Part shown: piece by piece, positions 9,508 through 17,044 of the stretch
Layout of the letters: each line of letters starts with the position of its first letter
Numbering within the stretch: the first letter of the stretch is position 1
Assembly: GCA_002707685.1 (NCBI GenBank)
Contig: PANQ01000028.1
Location: 1 to 58,087, forward strand
Origin: Porticoccus sp.
Lineage (GTDB): Bacteria; Pseudomonadota; Gammaproteobacteria; Pseudomonadales; Porticoccaceae
Reading direction: 5' to 3'
DNA: 58,087 nt
Made by a program: the position numbers and the translations under genes
The notes under the pieces: model-generated
Seen by the model: only the letters and a program-made list of their open reading frames with translations
Databases searched by the model: none
Told to the model about the DNA's origin: nothing

Positions 9508-9711
9508 TTGATTACCGTCTGGCTGAACAGCGAACAGAAACAACTGGAAGACCCGACCTGCCTGGCCGAGGCCTTGGCCCGGTGGCAGCCACCCGGCGAA
9601 GGCTTTGCCATCGCCATCAATGACGTGTTCGTCCCCCGGGCAAATTACGCTGCCACGCAGCTCCGGGACGGCGACCAGATCGAACTGCTCGTACCGATGC
9701 AGGGGGGCTGA
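9508..9711 (+). CDS. thiS: Sulfur carrier protein ThiS
   Basis: This is a 67-residue ubiquitin-like protein that ends in Gly-Gly, the residues adenylated by ThiF and thiocarboxylated to deliver sulfur to ThiG. The start is TTG at 9508, with AAAGG 7 bp upstream; no ATG serves the frame before the conserved beginning ITVWLNSEQ. Three bases separate it from thiG, so translation is probably coupled. LLVPMQGG is the usual ThiS tail. Confidence 0.95.
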   Translation: MITVWLNSEQKQLEDPTCLAEALARWQPPGEGFAIAINDVFVPRANYAATQLRDGDQIELLVPMQGG

Positions 9712-9714
9712 AGC

Positions 9715-10491
9715 ATGTGGCAACTGGCCGATCAATCCCTGGAGAGCCGACTGCTGATCGGCTCGGCGCTGTATCCCTCACCAAGCATCATGCAGGATGC
9801 CATCCGCGCTTCCGGCGCCGGGGTGGTCACCCTGTCCCTGCGCCGCCAGAATCCATCCGCCGGAGGGGGCAATGATTTCTGGGCGCTGTTGCGAGAACTG
9901 GATCTGCACTTGCTGCCCAACACTGCCGGCTGTCATTCGGTGAAGGAGGCCATTACCACCGCGCAGATGGCCCGGGAGCTGTTCGATACCCGCTGGATCA
10001 AACTGGAAGTCATCGGCGACGAATACAACCTGCAGCCGGACCCGTTCGGGTTGCTGGAGGCGACCCGGGAGCTGATTTCACAGGGCTTCGAGGTATTACC
10101 CTACTGCACCGACGATTTGGTGCTGTGCGAGAAGCTGGTGGATGCCGGCTGCCGTATTCTGATGCCCTGGGGCGCCCCGATTGGTACCGGCAAGGGGCTG
10201 ATCAACCCCTACGCACTGAATACGTTGCGCCAGCGAATGCCCGATATCACCCTGATTGTCGACGCCGGCATCGGCGCACCGTCCCACGCGGCCCAAGCGC
10301 TGGAGATGGGTTACGACGGCGTACTGCTCAATACCGCCGTGGCCCAGGCCAGCGATCCGGTGGCCATGGCCAGGGCCTTTAAGCACGCTGTCAGCGCCGG
10401 CCGTCTGGCCTACGAAGCCGGTGTCATGCCTGCCCGGGATATGGCCCAGCCCAGTACCCCGGTACTGGGCACACCGTTCTGGAAGCCCTGA
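9715..10491 (+). CDS. thiG: Thiazole synthase ThiG
   Basis: ThiG condenses 1-deoxyxylulose phosphate, iminoglycine and ThiS-borne sulfur into the thiazole phosphate. The 258-residue TIM-barrel protein is full length. The Schiff-base lysine is in [12 protein letters not shown]. The phosphate-binding end is seen in [13 protein letters not shown] and [11 protein letters not shown]. It starts 3 bp after thiS and ends 2 bp before thiDE. Confidence 0.97.
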   Translation: MWQLADQSLESRLLIGSALYPSPSIMQDAIRASGAGVVTLSLRRQNPSAGGGNDFWALLRELDLHLLPNTAGCHSVKEAITTAQMARELFDTRWIKLEVIGDEYNLQPDPFGLLEATRELISQGFEVLPYCTDDLVLCEKLVDAGCRILMPWGAPIGTGKGLINPYALNTLRQRMPDITLIVDAGIGAPSHAAQALEMGYDGVLLNTAVAQASDPVAMARAFKHAVSAGRLAYEAGVMPARDMAQPSTPVLGTPFWKP

Positions 10492-10493
10492 AC

Positions 10494-11978
10494 ATGTCAG
10501 CGACACATCGGACCAAGCCTGTAGTCCTCACCATCGCCGGCAGCGATTGCGCCGGCATGGCCGGGGTGCAGATGGATATCCGCACCCTGGCCGCCATGGG
10601 CGTACACGGTGCGGCGGCGATCACCGCCAATACGGCCCAGAACAACCGCGAGGTACTGGCCATCCAGCCTGTGGACAGCGCAGTGCTGGCAGAACAACTG
10701 CGCGCCGTGGAAAGCTTACCGATCGCCGCCATCAAGGTGGGGCTGATTCCCGGTGGAGCACAACTTGCCACTATCCGCGCCTTTGTGGAAAACAGCAGTG
10801 TGCCGCTGGTGTATGACCCGGTGCTGGCCGGCAGTTGCGGCGACGCCCTGACGGAATCAGACCTGACGGTCGCACTCAAGTCTAAACTGCTGCCGCTGTG
10901 CACTCTGCTCACCCCCAACCGGCAGGAGGCGGAAAAGCTCAGCGGACTGACCATTGGCAACAGCGACGACGTAGAGATCGCCGCCCGCGCCCTGCTGGCT
11001 ACCGGCGTCAAAGCCGTGCTGCTAAAAGGGGGCCACGGCAAGGGGCCGTTAAGCCAGGACTTTTTTTGTTCCGAAGAGCAGACCTTCTGGCTCACCAGTC
11101 CGCGGCTGACAACTGACCACAGCCGAGGCACCGGTTGCGCCCTCTCCTCCGCCATCGCCGCAGCCCTGGCACTCGGTTATGCCCTGGCGGACGCGGTAGT
11201 GATCGGCAAGATGGACATCAATCAGGGGCTCAGGCAGGGCTATGGCATTGCCGACGACGGTGGTCCGGTGGCCATCAGCCATTTCCCCAATCAGCAGTAT
11301 GACTTGCCCCTGCTGACCCGCTCCGCAAATATCGATCCTGAAGCGCGGGCCTTCCCGCCCTGCGCCAATACCCCACTGGGACTGTATCCCATCGTCGACC
11401 GGGCGGCCTGGCTGGCGCGCCTGTTGCCCACCGGCATCACTACCGTGCAGTTACGAGTCAAGGACTTGGAGGGGGATGCCTTGAAGCGGGAAGTCAGCAT
11501 GGCCGTCGAGACCGCCCGCCACTACAACTGCCGCCTGTTTATCAACGATCACTGGCAACTGGCCGTGGAGCTGGGCGCCTATGGCGTGCACCTGGGCCAG
11601 GAAGATCTGGATGACGCCGATATCGAGGCCATTCACCGCGCCGGCCTGCGACTGGGCATCAGCAGCCACTGTCACTACGAGGTTGCCCGGGCCCACAGCT
11701 TCAACCCCTCCTATATCGCCTGCGGCCCGATCTACCACACCACCACCAAGGACATGCCCTGGACACCCCAGGGACCCACCGGACTGAGCTACTGGCAGAA
11801 CATGCTGGATTATCCGCTGGTGGCCATCGGCGGTATCAATCAGGAGCGAATGCCAAGCGTCGCCGCGACCGGAGTCAGTGGTGTGGCTATGATTACCGCT
11901 ATCACCCGGGCAGATGATCCTGAACAGACCTGCAGGGAGTTCCACTCTTTATTGGCAGCTGCCATTAAACCGGAGTAG
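10494..11978 (+). CDS. thiDE: ThiD-ThiE fusion (HMP-P kinase / thiamine phosphate synthase)
   Basis: This is a 494-residue fusion. Residues about 8-265 are ThiD, which phosphorylates HMP-P; see IAGSDCAGMAGVQMD at the start and DHSRGTGCALSSAIA with the catalytic GTGC. Residues about 285-494 are ThiE, which joins HMP-PP to thiazole phosphate; see LYPIVDRAAWL, TTVQLRVKD, LFINDHWQLA, GVHLGQEDL, YIACGPIYHTTTK and VAIGGIN. The linker is short. The fusion puts the last two steps of thiamine phosphate synthesis in one polypeptide. It is 2 bp after thiG and 8 bp before thiF. Confidence 0.97.
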   Translation: MSATHRTKPVVLTIAGSDCAGMAGVQMDIRTLAAMGVHGAAAITANTAQNNREVLAIQPVDSAVLAEQLRAVESLPIAAIKVGLIPGGAQLATIRAFVENSSVPLVYDPVLAGSCGDALTESDLTVALKSKLLPLCTLLTPNRQEAEKLSGLTIGNSDDVEIAARALLATGVKAVLLKGGHGKGPLSQDFFCSEEQTFWLTSPRLTTDHSRGTGCALSSAIAAALALGYALADAVVIGKMDINQGLRQGYGIADDGGPVAISHFPNQQYDLPLLTRSANIDPEARAFPPCANTPLGLYPIVDRAAWLARLLPTGITTVQLRVKDLEGDALKREVSMAVETARHYNCRLFINDHWQLAVELGAYGVHLGQEDLDDADIEAIHRAGLRLGISSHCHYEVARAHSFNPSYIACGPIYHTTTKDMPWTPQGPTGLSYWQNMLDYPLVAIGGINQERMPSVAATGVSGVAMITAITRADDPEQTCREFHSLLAAAIKPE

Positions 11979-11986
11979 GGTGAGCC

Positions 11987-13123
11987 ATGAATGAAAACAT
12001 AACCAGCTTCAGTGCCAGCGAATGGCTGCGCTATACCCGGCACATCCAGCTGCCGGAAGTGGGCGCTGCCGGACAACTGAAATTGAAACAGTCCCATATT
12101 CTGGTGATTGGTGCCGGTGGACTGGGTTCGCCGGTGGCGCTTTATCTGGCCGCCGCCGGAATCGGTCACCTCACGCTGGTAGACGGTGATGTCGTGGACA
12201 CCAGCAACCTGCAGCGGCAGATCATCTTCGAGCACAACCAGGTGGGACAGTCCAAGGCCCGTGCCGCCAAAGATCGCCTGCTGCGACTCAATCCGGATAT
12301 CCGCGTCGATGCCGTCGAGGCTTTTCTCGGTTCTGACAACGCTGCTGAGCTGGTGGGCTCTGCCGATCTGGTAGTGGACTGTACCGACAACTTCAGTGCC
12401 CGCTACCTGATCAACGACTATTGCTGCGCTCTCGGCAAACCCTGGCTGTTCGCCAGCATCCAGAAATTCTTTGGCCAGTGCGCCCTGTTTACCCCCGGCA
12501 ATGCCTGTTTCCGCTGCCTGTTTCCAGAGCCCCCCATCAATGTGGAGGACTGCAACAGCGCCGGGGTAATCGGCGTATTGCCGGGGCTGCTAGGGGTATT
12601 ACAGGCTAATGAAGCCATCAAATACCTGCTGGGACTGCCGACACCGCTGCAAAATCATCTGTTGCTGGTGGACGCCCTAAATCTGGAATTTCGCTCCATA
12701 CAATTGACCCGTAGCGACAACTGCGCCGCCTGCGCCAATCTGGCTGGCGCTCCCAACTTGCCACGAGAAACTCCGCCCCAGTGCACTCTCGACACAAGAG
12801 ATATCGACACCAGAGAAGGCACTCGATTAAATCCTGAGGACTTCCGGAATCGCCACCGCCAGGGTGATTGTGTGTTACTGGATGTGCGCAGCCCGACCGA
12901 GCGTCAGGCATTCCATATCGGCGGACAACACATTCCGCTCGATGAACTACCGCAACGACTGACGGAACTGGAGGGTGTGGAAACTGTGCTCTGCTACTGC
13001 CAGAGTGGCGTTCGCAGTGGCAAAGCACTGGCGCTTTTGAAAGAGCTGGGCTTCAACGGGGCCAGCCTGGATGGCGGGCTACTGGCCTGGCTACGTTTTA
13101 TTGAGGCACAGGAAATGAAATAG
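11987..13123 (+). CDS. thiF: ThiF/MoeB-type adenylyltransferase with a C-terminal rhodanese domain
   Basis: The 378-residue protein activates the Gly-Gly end of ThiS, and possibly MoaD, with ATP. Residues 1-250 form the E1-like domain: GAGGLGSPVALYLAAAG (42-58), the zinc cysteines C174/C177 and C246/C249, and C189 at the position of the ThiF persulfide cysteine. Residues about 280-375 form a rhodanese domain with active-site C338 in CQSGVRSG. The fused rhodanese probably supplies the sulfur, so a separate ThiI may not be needed. Its place last in the thi operon favours ThiS as substrate. MoeB activity is also possible, because moaA genes are near but no moeB is seen. Confidence 0.9.
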   Translation: MNENITSFSASEWLRYTRHIQLPEVGAAGQLKLKQSHILVIGAGGLGSPVALYLAAAGIGHLTLVDGDVVDTSNLQRQIIFEHNQVGQSKARAAKDRLLRLNPDIRVDAVEAFLGSDNAAELVGSADLVVDCTDNFSARYLINDYCCALGKPWLFASIQKFFGQCALFTPGNACFRCLFPEPPINVEDCNSAGVIGVLPGLLGVLQANEAIKYLLGLPTPLQNHLLLVDALNLEFRSIQLTRSDNCAACANLAGAPNLPRETPPQCTLDTRDIDTREGTRLNPEDFRNRHRQGDCVLLDVRSPTERQAFHIGGQHIPLDELPQRLTELEGVETVLCYCQSGVRSGKALALLKELGFNGASLDGGLLAWLRFIEAQEMK

Positions 13124-13197
13124 AACAACGAAGTGATTAAGACATTATTGGGCTGACACAACGCTTGAACACCCCAGACATAGAATGCGACACAGGA

Positions 13198-14094
13198 TTA
13201 TAGGTCACCTAAAATTTCCTTCCTTTTTGACAGATATTCATCCTCTGAAATAAGGTTTTTCTCTCTAAGGGAATTCAAAACCACCAATCTTTCTTCCACG
13301 CCTCCTACCGTATTATTGTGTTTATAATTCGATAAAGACATCACCTCTTCTATCTCTTTGCGATTTTTTAATAGTTCTTTTTTTCTTTCCGTATCTTTCA
13401 GATACGCAACCGATTTAATCACCTTATCAAGATCGATAGAAATCCAGCCAAAATGGTCATTATTAATTCCTCCCTGGCTTAAACCATCAACCAAAAAAAG
13501 TTTTTTTTCAGACCACAATGCTTCGCTTCTACCTATTTCTCTACTGCCATGGCTTAAATGGTAACCTACTATACCGACATTAGAAGGATCGTATGCTGCC
13601 TCATAACCGATATTTCTCGGCTTCTCATACTCACCCAATATAATATTCAGTTTTCCATTCTTATAAAAAGCTCTTCCAGAAATGAAATATGAAGATTTCT
13701 TTAATCCGTAAAATCTTTCTTTTACTTTTTCAAATGAAAAAATAATATCTTTTCTAGCGGATGATTTTTTAAGGCCTTCTACCAGAAACTGGCTTAATAT
13801 GGAGATGTGACCCTCATCAAAAATTGTTTTAGAGTTAAAAAAATTATCGGATAAATCATCCATCCACTTCAAAGAAGAGATTCCGACCTTGACAACATTG
13901 GCATCCAAAACAATCGGGTGATCATTCAAACCATGCTCATCAAAATTAAAATCTTCATATCTAATATACTGATTTTTATCATGCTTCCAAATTTCCGAAT
14001 CTGAATCCTCAAAATTAAAGATATTCAACGCCACCACATTTGAATAGTAGAAAATAATCGGAATCATCAATAAATATCTTCTAAAATAATTCAT
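13198..14094 (-). CDS. Exported protein with a C-terminal SHOCT-like tail, function unknown
   Basis: This 298-residue protein is AT-rich, clearly unlike the thiamine genes beside it. Residues 1-23 are a signal peptide (RRYLLMIPIIFYYSNVVA). The middle is unrecognised. The last ~30 residues (LNSLREKNLISEDEYLSKRKEIL) match the short SHOCT-type oligomerisation helix pair (L-x-x-L-x-x-x-G-x-I-x-x-x-E-Y-x-x-K). AAGG lies 6-9 bp before the ATG. It begins 19 bp after the stop of the small gene upstream, so it is the last gene of the minus-strand block. The base composition suggests acquired DNA. Confidence 0.65.
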   Translation of the reverse strand: MNYFRRYLLMIPIIFYYSNVVALNIFNFEDSDSEIWKHDKNQYIRYEDFNFDEHGLNDHPIVLDANVVKVGISSLKWMDDLSDNFFNSKTIFDEGHISILSQFLVEGLKKSSARKDIIFSFEKVKERFYGLKKSSYFISGRAFYKNGKLNIILGEYEKPRNIGYEAAYDPSNVGIVGYHLSHGSREIGRSEALWSEKKLFLVDGLSQGGINNDHFGWISIDLDKVIKSVAYLKDTERKKELLKNRKEIEEVMSLSNYKHNNTVGGVEERLVVLNSLREKNLISEDEYLSKRKEILGDL

Positions 14095-14113
14095 AAATAA
14101 CCTTGCTTAAATT

Positions 14114-14410
14114 TTACTGAATACCATCGACATAATCACAAAGATTACTCAATAATAACTTCTGATACTCTGCCAGATATTCGATAGACTCAACCAAAAT
14201 TGCAGCATGATAAATATCGAACCATTCACAGGACTCTTTATTTTTTTCAAACTCTCTTCTAATAAATGCCAACCCTTCTATACAACTCGAAATATGACTA
14301 ACATCCTTCAACATGGAAAAGTTTTCACGCCAGGATAAATCCTCCTTGCTACTCTCGGGATTAAAGCTTGCTCCATCAATTTCAAAAATCTTGTTCTCAG
14401 CGCTTTTCAT
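14114..14410 (-). CDS. Small AT-rich protein, function unknown
   Basis: This is a 98-residue soluble, acidic, predicted helical protein with no signal sequence. A GGTGGGG ribosome site precedes the ATG by about 8 bp, which supports a real gene. It sits between the TonB receptor (34 bp upstream) and the SHOCT-tailed exported protein (19 bp downstream). I recognise no domain. The codon use matches its downstream neighbour. Confidence 0.55.
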   Translation of the reverse strand: MKSAENKIFEIDGASFNPESSKEDLSWRENFSMLKDVSHISSCIEGLAFIRREFEKNKESCEWFDIYHAAILVESIEYLAEYQKLLLSNLCDYVDGIQ

Positions 14411-14444
14411 ACATCAATCCCCACCTTTTATTTAATTATTTTTT

Positions 14445-16547
14445 TTACCACTTTCTCGCTACTCCAAAATAAATTGACCTAGGTTCACCTGGAAAATAGC
14501 GATTCCCACTAAAGCTGGTATAGTCTGCTCGTTCGGCATATTTTCGATCTGCCAGATTGGTTACACGTAGATTCAGTTTCCAATGTGGAGTCACTTGCCA
14601 GTAACCATAGAGATTAAACAAATTATGGCCATCGTAGCGGTGTTCATTTTCAGGATCGGTATAGTATTTCCCTTGGTTCAGCCACTCTAGTTCTACCCTG
14701 CCAGAAGAGCGAAAATCCCAACCCAGCCTGGCACTGCCAAAATGTTTAGGCGCGGTATCCACCTCATTACCATCAATGTCTATACCGCCGGAAAGGCGGT
14801 CATCGCTGTACTCGTGCTTCACGTAACTGGCTGCCAGAGCAAGATCAAACTGGTTATTAAACTGATAAGCGAAAGCGAGTTCCACACCTCTGGAGCGAAT
14901 CTCCCCATCTGCAACGTTAAAAAAGTCAGAGTCGCGAAAAATCTCATTTCGTTTCTTCATCGCAAACAACGCCAGCTCATAAGATAGATTTTCTGCCTGC
15001 CCCCTGAACCCAAGCTCGGCACTCAGTAGCTCCTCCGAATCCAGCTCGGCCTCTACTTGCTCTCTTTGGAGGCGGTACAACTCAACAGCCTGGGGAGCAC
15101 GGAAACCCTGGGCAAGATTCAGGTAGATCTGGTGATTGTCCGTAAGGTCATAGAGTAGTCCCAATTTCGGCGACCAATTCTCAAACCTGTCGGTTCGATC
15201 CGCAGGACGACTATACCGGCATCCCCCAAACCCGCAGGGAATACCATTTTCATCGGTTCTACCACTAAGCATACGATTATCGTAGTTATACCTGAGCATT
15301 TCGTAACGCAACCCGGCTGTCAGCGCCAGTCGCTCTGTCAGCTGCCAATTGGTATGAATAAAGGGTGCCACCACTACAGTATCGACTTCATAATCATAGT
15401 GCTTACCCTCTGGAATCGTCGCCATCAGGAATACCGAACCCTCTGTCGGGGTATCCTGGCTCTGCTTCAGAAACGCCGAGGTGTATTCCACGTCAACACC
15501 AGTGACGATAGTCAGATCATTCCTGAGCCTATTGTGGTAGGCACTTTGTAGGCCGAAACTCTTCTGACCATTTTCTTCCAGGGGAGTACCCGGCAGGAAA
15601 TGCTGAAGAAAATTCATATCTGTATAACGAAGATAAGGTGTCACAGTAATCAACGCGCGATCAGTCAACTGATAATCTATCCGGCTGGAAAAGCGTGCAC
15701 TCTGTGTGTCCCGGTAAGCCTCGGGGTTAGGATTATCATTCCTTAGATGGGTAATTTTGTAGGCATCCTTGCCTACTATATAACCAGCAGTTTCCTGGTT
15801 CAGGTTGGTCATTGACAAGGATGTGGTCATCGTCAACGCCTTTTTACTATAAGCGTGTTTGAACGTGAATTTCTGCTGAGCGAATCCTGAATCATCACGG
15901 TATCCGCCATCGTGACTCAGTGACACATCCGCTCGAAAACCGTGAGCACCCTGAGTACCTGATGCGGAATATTTCGTCCTCAAGTAATCATGAGGTCCGC
16001 CTTCAAGACTCATCCTATATTCAGGATGCAATGTTGGATTCGGGGTAATGATATTCACAATACCATTCATCGCATTCGCTCCATACAGAGCACTGCCTGG
16101 GCCTCGGATCACTTCAACACGCTCTGCCATTTCCGTATGCGCATCAAACAACTCATTAATATTACAAAAACCTGAAGCCCTTACTGGTATACCATCTACT
16201 GCGGAAAGCACACTACCGCAGCCCCCTGCACCCGTGAGCACGGGAGAACGTATAGAGGGCAGGTATTCCTGTCCGTTACCCCGAGCAAAATTCGCACCGG
16301 GCACCCTGACCAATACTTCCTGAAAATGAGTATGAGCAGTAAGGTTTAAAGCCTGAAGCGGCACCACTGACGTGTTGCCAGCCATTTTTTTTAGCGCCTG
16401 TTCCTCACGTACTCCCGTCACTACCACGGTATCCAGAATTTGTTCAGGTTTGTCTGAATCACCCGTCTCAACCATTTTTTCTGAAAAGCTATTCGCGGAA
16501 AGCATGCACAGTAGAAGTGCAAGCATCGATTTATTTATAGCTACCAC
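14445..16547 (-). CDS. TonB-dependent outer-membrane receptor
   Basis: This 700-residue protein has a signal peptide (LALLLCMLSANSFS), a TonB box-like segment near ILDTVVVTG, a plug domain (about 50-170, with VEVIRGPGSALYGANAMNGIVNIIT) and a 22-strand barrel ending in YFGVARKW. Two close Cys in the plug (GGCGSV and SGFCNI) may form a disulfide. The start is GTG 16547 with AAGGGATG upstream; an ATG 21 bp further in is an alternative. It resembles FepA/CirA-like siderophore or BtuB-like receptors. The ligand is unknown. Its place beside a PQQ dehydrogenase makes uptake of PQQ or a metal complex conceivable, but that is only context. Confidence 0.92.
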   Translation of the reverse strand: MVAINKSMLALLLCMLSANSFSEKMVETGDSDKPEQILDTVVVTGVREEQALKKMAGNTSVVPLQALNLTAHTHFQEVLVRVPGANFARGNGQEYLPSIRSPVLTGAGGCGSVLSAVDGIPVRASGFCNINELFDAHTEMAERVEVIRGPGSALYGANAMNGIVNIITPNPTLHPEYRMSLEGGPHDYLRTKYSASGTQGAHGFRADVSLSHDGGYRDDSGFAQQKFTFKHAYSKKALTMTTSLSMTNLNQETAGYIVGKDAYKITHLRNDNPNPEAYRDTQSARFSSRIDYQLTDRALITVTPYLRYTDMNFLQHFLPGTPLEENGQKSFGLQSAYHNRLRNDLTIVTGVDVEYTSAFLKQSQDTPTEGSVFLMATIPEGKHYDYEVDTVVVAPFIHTNWQLTERLALTAGLRYEMLRYNYDNRMLSGRTDENGIPCGFGGCRYSRPADRTDRFENWSPKLGLLYDLTDNHQIYLNLAQGFRAPQAVELYRLQREQVEAELDSEELLSAELGFRGQAENLSYELALFAMKKRNEIFRDSDFFNVADGEIRSRGVELAFAYQFNNQFDLALAASYVKHEYSDDRLSGGIDIDGNEVDTAPKHFGSARLGWDFRSSGRVELEWLNQGKYYTDPENEHRYDGHNLFNLYGYWQVTPHWKLNLRVTNLADRKYAERADYTSFSGNRYFPGEPRSIYFGVARKW

Positions 16548-16596
16548 GACACATCCCTTTATCGAAAAAACAAATCAATTTAATGATAAAAAACGA

Positions 16597-16890
16597 CTAA
16601 AGCCTATCACCGGATGTGGTTGGATCAATCGAATCAAATACTTCGCAAACTCTATCAACAGGGAAGCCACTTCTTTGAGAATGCTCATAAATCAAATCAA
16701 CAGAATCCGAAAGATAAAAACAAAATGTTTTATCTTCGGCGATATATGAATATTCCCATTGTATATGCTTACCTTCTTGCTGCATTTCAAACAATACGTT
16801 ATTCGAGTGACAGGATGTTTTTTTCCGACCATCCCCATCCATTGAGGCAATATCTTTTATATTTCTTTCAATAAAATATCTTGACAGCAT
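16597..16890 (-). CDS. Small protein of unknown function
   Basis: This protein is 97 residues from ATG 16890, which has AAGGTG 6-7 bp upstream; a longer start at 16911 lacks a clear ribosome site. It has no signal peptide or membrane helix, and I recognise no domain. It lies 49 bp before the TonB receptor on the same strand, so it is probably co-expressed. The rival frame on the other strand (16614-16874) has no ribosome site and fits the operon less well. Confidence 0.5.
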   Translation of the reverse strand: MLSRYFIERNIKDIASMDGDGRKKTSCHSNNVLFEMQQEGKHIQWEYSYIAEDKTFCFYLSDSVDLIYEHSQRSGFPVDRVCEVFDSIDPTTSGDRL

Positions 16891-16936
16891 TTTTTTCACC
16901 TTATCGCCCATATTAAGAAGCCAGCTTGATATGTTT

Positions 16937-16978
16937 TAAACAGGCGGAATCCTTACCCGATCGAGCCTGGATCCCGCC
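16937..16978 (-). terminator. Hairpin after the PQQ dehydrogenase gene
   Basis: GGCGGAATCC (16943-16952) and GGATCCCGCC (16969-16978) pair with one mismatch. Read on the minus strand the stem is followed by TGTTTAAAA, a weak T-run. It stands 67 bp after the dehydrogenase stop and may partly separate dehydrogenase expression from the TonB receptor genes downstream. Confidence 0.5.
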
Positions 16979-17044
16979 CTCACCTATTACCTGGTCAATA
17001 ATTCACACTGTTGCTTTACCACTTGAAACCCTCCCCTAGAGAGG

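Noticed and set aside
16614-16874. 86-codon plus-strand gene opposite the small protein at 16597-16890
   Set aside because: No ribosome site and opposite to the operon direction; the minus-strand frame is better supported.
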